A stretch of 64,000 bases of DNA from NCBI RefSeq assembly GCF_021018805.1, contig NC_086254.1:2033001-2097000 (forward strand), read 5' to 3'. Numbering within the stretch: the stretch's first letter is position 1; every line of letters starts with the position of its first letter. Under the pieces are notes generated by a model that was given only the letters and a program-made list of their open reading frames with translations, ran no database searches and had not been told where the DNA came from. The DNA is from Prinia subflava (taxonomy: Eukaryota > Chordata > Aves > Passeriformes > Cisticolidae). Below are positions 24,001 through 38,450 of this stretch, in pieces. The translations under genes were made by a program, and so were the position numbers.

Positions 24001-27000
24001 GCTAGAGTGCAACCTGCAGGAGACAGACTGGGACAGAAGCAGGACAGCCCATGAGCCTGGCACACAGGAGCTGGGCTCATGATGGCTCACAATCTGCTAC
24101 TTGTGCCACACTGAGTTAGCTCAGGGTGCAGGAAGGAGAGCTGCTGATGGTATATGATCTATATGGAACTGTGCCAGGACGTCACGTGTGACTATCTGCA
24201 GCAGTGGGAGGCAAAGGGGGCTTAAAATTTCTTTTTGACCTCTGAAAAATAAGGTGCAGTGCCATAATCTGTAATTTAAAAAACAACAATAATTGCCAGC
24301 TGGACAAAATCGCTTATGATATTAAGAGATCAAATAATGCTTTTGTAATCCTATACAGTGGTTCTGCATTTTGTTCCCTGGCTTTCTGGTTTCTACAGCT
24401 CCAGCACTGTTTGGACAGAGTTTTATTACCTTGCAAAAAAAAGTGACTTCTGAGGTGACACCAGAACTCCAAAGTGTGTGAAATGACAGGATTCTCAAAT
24501 GCAGAAAGCAGCGATTTCTGTGACACTCCATCATTTCCTCCTACAGAACACAAATCTGCAATACACTGCAGAGCTGTGAGTTTGGATCTCCCTCATTTAC
24601 ACGTGGAACAGGGATGAGGAGCAATACATCCAGTGGGGAAGGGGGGCAGAGAAATCCCTGATGAAACAGAACCTTTGCATGCAATGTGTGTATTAACATT
24701 GGAGCACTAACACAAGTTCCCGTTGAATATAAAAAGGGATTAGATGGCAGGGCACTAATGCCCACAGCTAAATCAAGCCCTGTTCAGCAAAACGTTTGAC
24801 ACTAAAAATCCCCAGCAGCACAGATTAGGCTGCAGTGCCAACAGCTCCTGCACCAGCCATGGACACAGGGCAATTTACACCTCAGCAATGAGCGCTGTAA
24901 TCTGTTTAACACCCACCAAGGCAAGAGACTGGGCACAAGAACAGTGACCGAGGACCAGGGAAGGAGTTACACTGAGCTCTGAGGTCCCTGCAGCCGTGCC
25001 CAGCACCCAAACAGGTCTCAGATCCCAACCCCAGCCACCCTGGGCAGCCCACTCAGGTCCTCACCACCAGCACAACGACCTATAAACCCACGGCCACCTT
25101 TGGCATGATTCAGAATTCCTTTTGAGTCACACAAAACAGGAAATCCAGCACGAAGCTGGAAGGCAGAGCAAAGAAACAACCAGTATCTCCCCAACTGCAC
25201 ACCCCAGCTCCCCAGCACCAAACACCCTGGAAGTTCTCACTGAGGCCAGGCAGGTGCATCACCCGTGTCTCTGGGAAGCCCCAAAGCTCCACACACCAGG
25301 CCTGGATCAGCTCTGAGGATGCTCTGCACTCACCAAGCAGAAAAAACACCCAGCCAGAGGCAGCCTGGAGCCCACAGGCAGAGCACACGTGTTCATGCAT
25401 GTGCATGGACACCCAGCCAAAACACAGCCAGGCCACTGGCACCTGCACTGCCCTGTCATTTTCAAAATAATTCTTGTGAAGTTTCCCTTTAAAAATGAGA
25501 TTTTGTTCTTTAATATTCATTGACTTCTAGTTTCCTTCCCACACACAAGGCATTATTTACTCTACAGTGGCTCGGTGCATCAATTATGGTAATAGTTTGT
25601 GAATAACATTTGCATTATGGGAAAATGAGCCTGGTTATTTAGCACTAGCCGAACCATCCCTCTGGAAAATTGTCACAAACATATGTATCATATGCCTCCA
25701 CTTAAACAGATCTGTAATTACTCTAGTTTATTAAAAAGAGCCAGCACTTTTTTTCTTTTTTTTTTTCCCCTAAATCTTCTTTCTGAGAGCAGACAAACAT
25801 CTACAGAGCCTTTCCCTTACTCAGCCAAAGGTAAAGGCTAATGACTGCTGCTACCACGTCCTCTTGTTTTACACTCAGATGTTAGAGGTGAAAAGCATCT
25901 TCTACATTAGTTTACTCTAATGCAGAAAGTGTGGCTCAGTAATTGTGGCATTTGATTAATGCTCTGTTCCAGTCCCTTCGGCTAAATTCCAGCTCCATTC
26001 AACTTCTGTAAATTCTGATTAACATCTGTATTACATCAGCACCCAGGGTTTATATTCCCTGGTTCAAGGCACTGAGCAGGGAGAGCACCACAGCCTGTAC
26101 TTCCTCCAGAGCAATTGCTCTGCTCCTTAGAGAGTTTAAAGTTGAAAATAAGGCCTTACACCTTGTGTAAAGTGTCTATGAGTACCTGCCTAAAGGCTTG
26201 TCAACTTTTTTGAGCAGCTGAGAAAAGCTAAGAAATATAATTCAAATGGTGGTTGTTCAAAAAACCCCACAAACGTGCCCCAGCAAAATGAACAGCTTTG
26301 TACATTGAGGACCTGTGGTACCCAAATTCACAGCATTTCCAACACTCACACTGTAAAATTCTTGCAAATTAGCAGTTATGTTAGTGCATAGCAGCTGTTA
26401 GCTTGCTTTTACAGTGACTACTGTCAACTCAGGTATATTTGGAGAAATTAATCAAGACTTCAGGCTTTCTTAGAGCACCAGGGCTTTCCACAGAGCACCA
26501 ACTGCTGTCTTTGTACACAAGAAATGCACAAAACTGTCCCTTTGCACAGAAAGGGAGAGCAACACAGCCAGAATGATCCCAGCAAAGGTACCTGGCTTCC
26601 AAGGTCACAAATTGTAATGTGGGCAAGAGAAGCAGCCCCACAATCAGAACTGAACTTTCATAGGGAGAGTAGGCCACAAAGAGACTTAAAACAAGCCAAA
26701 TGAAAGTGGGAGTGGCACAGATGGTGTCACACAGTGGTACCTGGGATGATGCATCCTGTGCTGCACATAAATGAGCTGGCACTGCCAGGGGCCAGCAACT
26801 CCTCCCCAGGCTGCTGGGCAGAGCCTGGTCCAGGCCAGTAATGAGATGGGACAGTTGTTATTATTTAACAGTTCTTTCACAGCCCCTGACTTGGTGATGC
26901 CAAAGCTCCCAGCCAAGAAATCATCCTAATGAGCCATCTCAGAAAGCAGTCACAGGTTCCATCGGCTACTGACACCAAACTGCAGCCTTGATATTCAGCC

Positions 27001-30000
27001 AGATGTGAAAACAAAATAACAATATTGGACAAGCTTCCTTTGCTCTGCCTCTGTAACACCTCCCCCCTGAGCTCTGGGATGGTGCAGGAGCAATACCAAA
27101 CCCCCTTTACACCAGCACAGAACACCACGTGGGTTTTCCCCTCTTGTGACAAAATTGACACTCACTTACTGGTCTCACTCTGTACCAGCACATGGTGTGT
27201 GCATTTGGAAATTGCTCTAAGGCCTGTACTTCCAGCTCTGGTATGAAAATCTCCACAGCAAAAGCTCCAGCAGTGGCACAGTGGCACCGAGTGCTGTGTG
27301 CTGCACCTCACACACAGGATTTTCCAAGACAGGTGAGGATGGAGGAATTAGGCAGAAATTGGTTATTCCTGTGAAACACTTGAAATTTAAGTATTAGCTT
27401 ATACTGAAGCTCTTGATCTAACAAAATACCATTATAAAATGCACAATCAAGCCCAAAAGCTCACCCCCATCCTATCCAGGCAATGCTACACTCACCACAG
27501 CAATTCCAATCCCCACAAAACCTTTTCCCCCTACTCTGGCCAACTGAGCAGCCCAGCACCATGTTTGCCACAGGGCTCAAACACAGAGCTTTGTGTCCTG
27601 CCTCAGCAGGAGAGGTGTGCTTGTTTTAACAGCAAAGGGAACAGGTTGGCAGTGCTTGACAAGCCTGAATCAAAGAGTCTGCAAATAGAATGGCAAAGGT
27701 CAGAGTGATGCTGTGAGCTGGCACTGCAGCAATGTGCCACGAGCTCTGCTGGAAAAACCTTCAGCTCGTCTTCAACACTCTCTCCTGCTACACATTTATC
27801 TTCCCCATCCTAAGAGAGGAAAGATTAAAACAGACATGTAAAAAGGATGAGGAAAAGAAAACTGCAGAATAGTCCCCTCCCTCATTTTAATTATTGATGC
27901 AGACAGCCTAAGCAATCTGTAAGCCATATACATAATGTATTTACTTGAAAATCCCAGCAAATCCACACGGTATTACAGAACAAACTACAAGCTGATCTGG
28001 GAGCACTGTCTTAAGAACTGGGTAAGCTGTCTCCATGTACTCAAAAATCTGTTTGACAAACGGAAAGATTAGATTAATGTTAATAATGCTAACGTGCTCA
28101 GCAGCACTCCCTGCCCCAGCAACGGGGTTTGGGTGCCCGGGGTCTTGTCTTTCATCCACACCAGATCAGTGTGTGCAGCAAACACTGCTTGTTTAGAATG
28201 ACAAAGGCAAGGCTGGCTCACATTCTAAAGCTCCCCCCTCCATTTGATTATACACCCCAGCAGTAATGTTTAGGGATCAGCCAGAAAGCAGCAGATGTTT
28301 TACATAGCAAAAGACCATGTTAAAGAAAAAAAAATCACTTATTGAAACAGCTGCTTCTAGGTTTGGGGCTAAGGAGGGTGGATGGGGTAAAAGGGAAATG
28401 GGGGCAAAGAATCAGACTTCAGCCTGAATTTGGTGAGAGATGCTGTGTCCCCCTCTGCTCTGTCACTGACTGGAACCACCTGGACAAGAAACACATTCAT
28501 TAAAAATAACATTCCCTGCAAAGCTGAACAGTGTAAGCAGCAGCAGGCAGCAGTTTACGACAGCATGAAAACGCAGAATCTGTAGCTCATTGAGCCATTC
28601 ATTGTTTTAATTCCTGAGTTCCATCTCACTCCATGAGAGGCTCTGGACAGCAAAGCTTTCTGCATCTACACAGCACATCACTCCACTTGTGTGCCACAGC
28701 AGCGAGGAGGGCACAGGATGGGCACTGACACTGTCACCCCAAGCTCTGGGAGGTGACATGGGGAGCCCCAGGCCAGGCTGAGCCCTGCAGGTCCCAATGA
28801 GCCCCCCCCGCCTGCTCATGGCCCAGATGCTGCGAGACCCCTGAGGCAGAGCTGAGCCTGTTTGCAATTTTCTTCTCAACCACCAGTATGAAAACACAAA
28901 CCTTCAGACAAACGGATCCTTCACTTCCTCCTTGCTGCTTTTAGTGGTTTCTTTAATCTTTTAAGCTTCTGGGTCTAATCCAGCAGCTGCCATCAAAAGT
29001 ACTTATACAACTGCAGGGGAGGGAGGAGGGAAGGAATGGGATACACCAAATCATGAAACACATTTGCTGAGCAGCCTCTTTGTTCTTATAATGAGTGAGT
29101 GCCTTTGCAAGGTATCTGTTCACAGCACAGACACATTTATGTACATCTACCTGTGATGTCCTCTGCTGCCTTATCTATAAAAACATGCTATAGAGAAATG
29201 CTCCCAAATGAATCAGATGACACATCTGAGCTGGCACGCTGCAGCACAGCGTGGGCAATGAAATGGGGGATCTCTCCAGTAAGTAGCTCATGTATGAATA
29301 TGCTATAGGCAGACAGCTCCCAAGATGACAAATGCTGCTCTTTTCTGAAACCTGAAAATATTTAGTGGCGCTCTTCACGGAGGGCTCCAGTGAGCATGCA
29401 GTGAGTCTGTTCCCATTTCAACAACATCAGAAAGCACATTTCAGATCTCCTGGCAGAAAAGTTTAACACGTGGTCTGAGAGCACAGAAAAAGTTCAAAAT
29501 CCATTAACCAAGAGAACCAAAACTGTCATGATTTCATTATTAAAAACAAGCAAACAAACAAACACCCTCAGAGGACTCTTGTATTGTATTGAGCACCAGG
29601 ATCTTGCAATTTTTGCAAGATGCCAGCAGTTGTCTATGTGCTAAATTCCATGTTTAAAGGGCTGGAGGGTTCCAGAGGCACCAGTGGACAAATTCCAGTG
29701 AGGGTTGTGCTTTTCTTCCTGCTGTTCCCAGGACAAAGCACACACAAACGCTCTGTTCATGCTGTGAAGTGAATTTGCTGGTACATCCTTCTCTTCAAGC
29801 AAAATCTCATCCCCCAGCATACTGACATCTATGCTAAGTTTCTAAAAATAGCCTGTCCTTCTTACATAAACATGACATAAAGGAATTAGGTGATAGCTGA
29901 CCAAAAGCATCCCTTTAAAAGGCAAACTCTGCTGAGCACCAAATGCAAACAGCACTTATAAGCAGCCAAGCCTTTTTGTATTAATTGAAGACAGAAGAAA

Positions 30001-30434
30001 GCTTCTAGATGAAGTCCCAGTTTGCCTCGAAAGGAAAGGTATTTCCTCTACACACTGACTCAATTACTCCTATTCCCACTTATTTATAAGTTACTGAATT
30101 TTCCAATGGATTTCTGCTCTAGGAAAAGAACTTCCAGGTGCAGGTCCCACAGGAGCTTTGTGATTCCCACTGTGATGAAGAACTCTGTCATTCAGGCAGA
30201 GGTAAACCATTCAGACTTTAACAACTCACCTAGAGTTTTCTAGAAGGAAAAGCTTCCAGAATTTCCAGAGTCTTTTTACACTACATGACAGCTATCCAAA
30301 TACAAACCAGAGCAGTATTAACTTCTTGCATCTGCAGGCATTCTGAATAATTCTTCAGTGTCTCAAAGCTTATCCCTCCTAGCAACAAGATGAACTTCAC
30401 CAGAACCAAATCAGCAATGCACAGGAAAGTTAAT
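21096..30434. other. Long unique non-coding stretch
   Basis: About 9 kb with no supported gene. It holds a T-rich run at 25749-25769, a G-rich run near 22282, and a (CAAA)n patch near 29547. The part at 21100-21230 is CpG-rich and borders the 79-bp array. The interval 25540-25740 is AT-rich, free of repeats and has several ATTA/TAAT words, so it could be conserved non-coding DNA, but this cannot be judged without an alignment. Confidence 0.4.
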
Positions 30435-30442
30435 ATGCAAAT
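30435..30442 (+). promoter_or_regulatory. Octamer motif ATGCAAAT
   Basis: A perfect POU-factor octamer, preceded directly by 'gttaat' and followed within 10 bp by a G-rich run (30446-30461). Octamers occur by chance about once per 65 kb per strand, so this is only a candidate. Confidence 0.25.
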
Positions 30443-31328
30443 GAGTCGGGGGGGAGGGGGGATAGTTTTAGCATAACCTGGCTAATCCCTAAACCTCAGA
30501 GAACTGAATTATATATGAATTATTAGATCAGGATCCATCTCTATGCCAGTGCAGAACACGTCAAGGAGGTGAAGGGCACCAGGCTGCCAGGAGGGCCCTG
30601 TTGCAGCATGGAAAGAGAATTAATCACTCCAGAGATGCACAACTGAGAAAGCCAACACCAACCATCCCTGAGGCCAGCCTTGTGCCATTTGCTGTTGAGT
30701 CAGGGGGAGGCACAAACCTCAGCTGTTGGGGCTGGAGCCAGCGAGGCGCTGCCTGTGCCCCACACGGCTCTGAAATCCTGCTCTGGCTCTCGCTGACAGC
30801 TCCCAGGGCTCCATTCCACCCCGGGGGTCCCCTGCAGATGTCCCCACGGGCACACAGGGCTGTCAGCAGGGCTGCCCGTGGCTCCCCGGGGAGCTCCCGA
30901 GCGTGTTTTCCCTGGCAGCTGTCACAGTGCAATTGAACTCTGCGTTAGAAGCCAGCGCTATGCTGAGGACAACTGAGCATTTGTAGGTTCAAGCGATTCT
31001 CTGTTGGTGCCAGTACCTCACTCCCTGTTGCCAGGTAACAGGGCAGGGTTTCCCCTGCTGATGCACAGCCTGCTGTGATGGCCAGGCCGACCCCACACCT
31101 CCTGCCCTGCTCCACGCCGGCTTTAACTCTTCACTGGAAATTCAACAGCATCCACAAACAGACTGGGATCTCTCCTGGCTAAAAGGGTATCTAGGCCACG
31201 TTACTAGGAAAAACTGGTTTGCAAGCCCCTGCAGAGAGAAATTAATTTACCTGGGTGTTTACACACAGGTCACCCTCCCCTGCCAGCACATCCTCACAGA
31301 TTGGGCCAGACAGCATCCACAATCCTGC

Positions 31329-31410
31329 ATCCTCCATCCTCCACCCTCCACCCTCCACCCCCTCCATCCTCTGTCCTCCACCCTCCGTCCTCCACCCTCT
31401 ATCCTTTGTC
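31329..31410. repeat. Homopyrimidine minisatellite of 'ccatcctccaccct' type
   Basis: About 80 bp made of 'cctccaccct', 'cctccatcct' and 'cctccgtcct' words with almost no purine except A. Both strands give open proline/serine- or glycine-rich frames that are by-products of the repeat. Confidence 0.9.
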
Positions 31411-34400
31411 CTGGTTTTGGTCTCCCAACCAGCACCCTCCTCCTCCTCACTGCTGTTTACACAGGACACAAGTACAGGACACAAATAATGAGCTACTAAG
31501 CCAACAGCTACACCGTCATCTGAGGGCATGACCCCAAATGCTCAGTGTTAGGGTTAAATATCTCTCAGTGAAAGTAAAACATGGAAACAGGATGTTTTCC
31601 CATGCTCAGTCAGGCTGCCAGAGTTCCTGCTCATATGCAGAATTTCCTACATTTCCCATTCCTGAAATTCCACAACATCTAGCCTGTCTTGTGAATGGTT
31701 GGGAGATACCAGAATCAGGTTTTGGATAAGCAGGACTTACACTAACTACACTTTTTGAAGTATCTTTGAAGCTTTGTTTCTCACACATGCTATTCCTGCA
31801 AGTGTTGAAGCCTTCCAAACTTCTACAGAGGCTTGCACTTCCCTCAGACTGTACAAACTCCGTGCCAAGGAACTACACTTTCCCTGTAGCACAGCAAACA
31901 CCAACCCTCTGTTGCAGGTTTTGTGCACTGCTTTCTGATGGGTATTAAAAAGCCCCCAGTAGTTCCTAGCTCTGGCCCAGGACAGTCAATGCAGCAGCAA
32001 GCTTTGCTATCATTTTTTCCATGACAGAACACATTTTAGATCCAGAAAAATGGAATTCACAAAAGGACTGATGTGTTTCAATTTTGCTATGGGCATCTTC
32101 GGCCACACAGCCCTGAAAGGCAGGAGGGCAAATGGCTCCTCACAAATGACTCTTGTTTCCCCTCTGAATGTTTTTATTTATTGGCTTCAGCACTGGTGCA
32201 AAGCCCATGGGAGACATGGCCCAAAGGAATGGGACAACATCCTCACATAAGCTGCTGCTAATAAAAGCAGCATTCAACAGTATTGCCACTCGCTGGTCAC
32301 ATTTTCCGAGGAGAAAGGCAAGGAAAGAGGACCAGCATTATGTGTGTGTTTGGGCTGTGTGACACACAGCTTCACTCCAGTTCTGAAAGGAACGCTGACA
32401 ATCAGGCCCTTTGTGAAGCACAACATATTTTGGGTACATCTTCACACTTGATCCACAGCACATATTGTATCGAACAAACAAATTCTACCAGTCAGCTGTG
32501 AAGCCCCATGTGAAAATTACTGAATTACAGCTCCCATTAAGACAGAAGTAACGAGTCCTCTTACACCTTACCCAGCAGGACTGCAGAGCTCGAGCTGAAT
32601 AAAAAAACCAGCAAGGTAAATTACTAGAGATGAACTTTCAAGCTAAATTAAAGAAAATTAAACCCTTTTCTGATATAATTTCCTCCTTTTATCTCTCATT
32701 TTTATACACTTATGCAGTGATGGATTTCAGCCAGATAAGAAAGATGATCTGGGTCAGTGCTTCTCCACCCTTTTTCCACTGAAGGACCAAGCTGTTTTGG
32801 AGAGGTAAAAATAAAATCTGAGTCCATGTTATATTCCACATTCTCCCTCCAGCTGGGAAGAAAAAGCTGCTACTGGAGCACCTATTGTTTCTTTAAACAG
32901 AACCATATTGCTTTACTTATGCAGTAACAACCTCGGTGTTATAAACTGGTATATTTTCATTAGGCACCACTAGCAAGCAAATGCACACAGCAACATTTCC
33001 TCAGGAATGTGTCCAACTGCACAGGGATGAGGGTGTTTACATTCTTTTTTTTTTTTTTTTAATTAGTTCTTTTGTGGAGCCTCTCTGTTAGCTTAGAAAC
33101 CCTAGTTTGAACTAGTTTCAACAAAGCTACTCCAGTAGAAACCAGACCAGGAACCAGAAACTCCTTTGTAATAGTCATGCCTAAGTTTCCCCAGCTCTAA
33201 GACTTCGCTTTACTTCACTTTTATTTAATTGTCTGCTTTGACCATTAGTGTTTGTTGTGCTCTGAAATGTCCAGAAAGCAAAGCCTGATTTTGGGCAGCT
33301 GGAGATTCCCATCAGCTTGGCCCAGGTGACTCTCTCAGACACCCAGGACACAGCTGGAGAATGGAAAAACAGAACATGCATACAAGCTGTCAAAGAACTG
33401 GATCTTCTATCCCAGTTTTCACTGTCTAAATGCTCTCTACAAACGGCTGGTGAATCACGATTTTGGCTTCCATTTCAAGCAGAAAGGGAAGCAGCACCTT
33501 CAGGACGCTGTGCTCCTCACACCCCCAGCCATCACACGTGGGGAGCAATGCAGGCACAGCATTGCTGGTGCCAGGACAAGCAGCTGGGGCTACTAAAGGA
33601 GATTCAGGGGCTAGAAAAGCAGGAGGAGGCCAGATGAATCAATTCCATCAGCTCAGCACGCCCCACAGGAAGAACAGGGGGGCCATCCCTCAGACTCCTG
33701 TTTGCATTAGCAAAGTGAACACACGTCCCCTCCAGCAGCTTGAGCTGTGGCCCCCCACAGACCAGAGCAGGGCATGGGGATTTGCTTATCCAGCTCTGCC
33801 TTGTGCAGAACCTGTGCCATTCACTCTGTCTGGGGAGTGCTTTTCCTCTGGGAAAAGTGTAACATACTCCCTGGAAGTGACTGTGGGTCTGGGCTCGGAC
33901 AATCGGGATGGAAGCACAGCCATGGGCTGCAATGACACCTGCTGATGAGAGAGGCTGGGAGAGGACCCAGAGTTCCCAAAGCACATTACACCTCACTGAG
34001 TTCTTCTGGAAACATGAGGCTGTGGGTGGACACCAACACCAGGGGATGGAGGAAATGCTGCAAGGTAAATAAAGAGTCAGATCACTGTTTCTAGCTCCTG
34101 TGAGCACAACACAAGGAAGAAAGCAAGTACCTCCAAACCCAAGCAGCTGCACACACTGTGTAATGGCTTGCAAAAAAAACTCCTCCAGCAAAGAGAGTAT
34201 CAAAAATATTTTGGCAATACTAGGAAAAGAAAATAAAAGCACATATTCTTTTCTTGGTATGATCTCACATAAAATGAGAGTGAAATACTTTCTCCTCTTC
34301 TTTCCACTTCTGCTGGTCACCTCCTCTAGCCACGCACAGCAGGAGCCAGGGAAAAGAGAGGCACCATTCACCACGTGGACATGGGCAGACTGTCACTGGT

Positions 34401-37400
34401 ATCCCCTGCAGACACTCTGCCAGTGAACAAGCAGCTGCAGACCATAATACAACGAGGAGACCAAATTCAGATCAATACATCGCATTTCCAGCAAGACAGT
34501 CTGCATTTATTCCCAAAACACCAACATACATGGGATACTTAAATCCCTTGTGCTTCCTAAAGATGGCTCCTGTTTTCCCCAAGTGAAGAAGCCAGGATGG
34601 GGCTTACAGCTTTTCTCTTAAGCAACCAGGGCCTCTGTAAACAGAGAGGGGACAACAGCTGCTGGTCTGCAGCTCCAAAGGATGCCATCCATAATGACAT
34701 TACACTGTCCCTTTTACTCAATAAACACCAAATTTAAAAATAAAACAGAACTCTCCTTTGATCTGTGGAAGCTCAGGAGGCTGAGATGGAGGGTGAGGGG
34801 AAAGAAGGGAGAAAATGAGCACTTCTGTCAGGCAGTGATCCAGAGCATTTGGCAGGAGTGGAGGCAGTTGATCCCCACAGAATGCATGGAAACCAATGTA
34901 ACACAACAGCAAAACCATGAGAGATGGGAAGATAAATATGCTTCACATAATTTATTTTTTTTATTAAGTAAAAGCTAATAATAAAAAAAAATTTGTATAT
35001 CCCAAATACAAGACGTTTTCAGAAGACTCTCGGCCAGGCAATTTGCTCTGCTCACCCACTCCAGCAAGCAAACATGAAAAGCTTTTCACACATATGCCGT
35101 GCCCTGGCCCAAACTGCTTTTACCTCCCACTGAGCCACCTCCTGTTGCCCTCAGTGAGGGTCAAATACTGGAGAAAAGAGAAAGTAAAGGTAACCAGTCA
35201 CACATGAAAGCTAATAACAGGAACAGCACCAAATGCAGAAAGCACACTCCCCTGCTCCCAGTCCTGAATGGGAACCTGCCTGCTGCAGGCTCTGCTGCTT
35301 TGCCTTTGCCTTGGAGCTATAAATGTTACAATAAGGGCCATGTGTTCACCACCACCTCTCTGACAACAATTCAGTGCACCCAGGGCCTTTAAGGCCCTGT
35401 TTGCCTCACGAGGCCCTCATGAAGCCAGGAGCCAGTGGGAGGGAGGCAGGGCTGCCTGAGGGACAACCCTGCACCTTCCCTTCAGGCATCTCCCACCTGC
35501 AAACAGGGGAAATGCAAACAGACAACAGGAACAGGAAAATAGGTCACACTTGAGTGACTTCAAACTTCAAAAATAGGGAGGGATTCAACACAGGAGAAGG
35601 AAAAGTGACAGGAGAGCACATCACACACTTCTGATGAATCCATTTGATCCTGTGACTGATCAGACTTTTTCAGTGAGATTGCTTTCTAATTCATGCCTTT
35701 AAATGGAAATAAAGACCTTGATCTTAGCATTAAATCTATGCAGATAGATCCTTGAGGCAATACTTCTACAGAAAACACTTCTACAAAGTGCAAAGACATT
35801 AAATTAATAATGCAAACACTGCATGTGTGTGTAGAGTCACTCTTGAGGATTCAGCAGCTGTCAAATCCTCCAGTAACTCCTCCTCTGTCATTTTGACTTT
35901 AGTAGTAATTGGAGATTTCCTTAAAGCCTCCAGCCCAGGTGCCTCACCCTGCCTGGAGAGGAGTGTTTGGGATGGCCACGCTGGCAGTGGAAGGTGTTGG
36001 TGTCCCCTGCCACCCCGCCGTGCTGGCAGCAGACACCTGACGGGCTCAGTGCCGCACCAGCTCCCCGTACAGAGCCATGAAGTGTCAGTGCCAAGGCTTG
36101 CTGGAATTAGGATCACTGTTAGATTAGTTAACAGCTGTATAATTAGCCACGCTAAGCCTAGATGTTTCCCCTTGAAACCCAGTTTTTACAGTTATAAATA
36201 GCAGTGTTAATGATCTCCAGCATCACTGCTTACACTCAGAGCCCTCCCTCCTCCACCGGCTCTGGTGTCACTCACTGAATGTCACATTCTCCTGACTTTC
36301 TTGTAACAGCTATAAAGGGAGATAAAAAAAGAACTAAAAAAGGCAGAAACCAAAAATAAATTCCAAACTGAAGTGGACCAAGAAGGATTTTTTTCCTGTC
36401 ATGAATTAAAACCTTAAGATATAAGGGCTGCAACTTGTACTTAAACTGTGCTTTCACGCATTAACTTAATTACATTTCATGAGAGCGGGAGGAGATGGTA
36501 CCAACATTTCATACCCAGGTAAACTGAGACAGAGGAGTGCAATAGGCTGGAGTCACATAGCAGGATGATGGATGGGACCCAGAATGAAACCTGAGTGCCC
36601 AGCACATCACCATGCTATTTACCAAATGGGATAAAACACCAGGGCACTCCAGCACTGAGATGTCTTTCATAAATCTGTCATGTCACACTACATGCTAATG
36701 AAGGGATATGAAGAGCATTTTTCTTTATTTTGAAGGTATTCAGCGCAGGAAAATTTCAAAAAATAGAGTTCACGCTCTTTAGATAAATTTGATTTGCCAA
36801 TCTATGAATGTGGCAGAACCCAGATTTATCATTTCTGAAATCTGAAGTTTAGACAATACAATCCTTAAATGCTTTTCATACTGTTAATTTATCACCAGTA
36901 GTATTATCACTCAACCAAAAGAATCCACCCCTTTCACCAGTTATTAAAAATATTTCTTTTTAAACATTTAATCTCAGCAGAGCTTTCTGAAACTCTGCAG
37001 TGCGGCAGCACAATCTCTGGAAGTGTCCATAGCACAGATTACAGATGCAGTTACTGTAAAAAATTTATAATACACAGATATTTTCAGCTGTTCCAAATTT
37101 TTTTCACTGTGGTTAGCACCACATGTCTCAGAGAAAGAGCATCTTTGGAGTATAATATAAACAAGTGAGAATTTAGAAAGCTGTTTCTAGGAACACTGTT
37201 AGGGCTTCAATGGGGTTTAGAAATGAAAATCTGAGATAAATTTGAGATAAATTGAACACTGCTGCTCACAATTCCCTGTATGGTTATAATTAGAGGTGGT
37301 GGCTTGTGCTTTTGCACCCCAGGTTTCCAAAGGGGGGACTTTCCCTCCAGCAGCACAGAGCCCCAGGCAGCCTGAGGAGGGATGGCAGACCTGAAGCAGA

Positions 37401-37624
37401 GCACTAGGCTTCCAGGATATTCCCTCCACAGCATCTACACAACACCTACACTATTTCTTGAATCTACTAATTACTTCAATGCAGTGAGGAAACAAATCCC
37501 CACAGGCTGAGGCTGCAGGGAGCTGCTGTGAGCCGGGCAGGACTCTGCCAGCATCCGGCCATGCCACAGCACGTGCTGCCCACACCTGCTGCTCCTCCTC
37601 CTCGGGACACTTCCCACGGCAGGA
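31411..37624. other. Unique non-coding DNA
   Basis: No supported exon or repeat family. There is a T run at 33045-33060. The 256-codon minus-strand frame (33604-34374) has no domain or codon bias. The interval 36110-36230 is AT-rich with several TAAT/ATTA words and no repeats, a possible conserved element. Confidence 0.4.
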
Positions 37625-37701
37625 CATCTCAGGATGCTTTTCTTTCAGTGGGAGAAAGCAGCACTGGAGGTGAGCTGGCTTCCCCAGGGCATCCTGAGAT
37701 G
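37625..37701. repeat. Perfect 13-bp inverted repeat with 51-bp loop
   Basis: The arm 'catctcaggatgc' (37625-37637) is matched by its reverse complement 'gcatcctgagatg' (37689-37701). Either strand could form a 13-bp stem. No transposase, terminal repeat family or miRNA-like loop length supports a function. Confidence 0.6.
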
Positions 37702-38378
37702 CTCACCCAGCTCCCTGCTTCACCCCAAGGACACTGCAAGCGCTGCCATCCCTCCCTAACAAACCAAGAGCCAAATCTTTGACTCGTGTTCCAGGGGCAG
37801 AAGGAGCAGCAAGGCACAGCACTGTGCTAAGAGCTCCTCCAGCACACGGCTTAAACCCCTGCAACTTGGGAGGATTTATCAGCACCTCCGTGAGCCAGGC
37901 TTCCCCCAGCCAGATCTGCTTGGGTATTGATCAGCTGAACAAGGAGACAAGTCCTTACACCAGTAAAATCTCAGAACATGGACTGTAAGCAAATCATAAA
38001 TCCCTGAGAATATGATTCTGTATTTTATCCATTTGCTTGCTTAACAGAATTGTGAAAATCTGAACAACCCCCCAAATCAATCATAATCCCAAAGTTACTG
38101 GCTCAAAGTTAACAGTGGCTACTGATTTTGCTGACTGTTTTCTGCTTTCCCCACTTCACACATACCCCATCCCAACCTGGAAACATTTTCAGACAGAAAA
38201 CTGCTCCTGCTGGAGCCTCTTTCAAAGGGTCTCATCACAAGTTCCCACTAGCCCCTTAGCAAAATTTTGCTTATAATTTTGTAGTGAGTGGAAACTTCTC
38301 AACTGGGCAACTATGCCCAGACAGTCAATGATATTCCCAAATGAAAACTGGGGCTTTGGTTAACACTTCTTCTGAGAA

Positions 38379-38450
38379 GGAAACAAAGAAACAAAGAGGA
38401 AAAAAAAAAGGAAATTAATAAATAAAATTTTTAAAAAATGGGAGGGAAAG
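38379..38450. repeat. A-rich low-complexity tract
   Basis: Purine- and A-rich run including 'aaaaaaaaaagg' and repeated 'aataaa' words. Confidence 0.8.

Noticed and set aside
33604..34374. 256-codon minus-strand frame
   Set aside because: No domain, cysteine- and leucine-rich random composition, no splice or start signals, and intron-like pyrimidine tracts.
37625..37701. miRNA precursor
   Set aside because: The 51-base loop and 13-bp stem do not fit a pre-miRNA, which needs a stem of about 22 bp or more.
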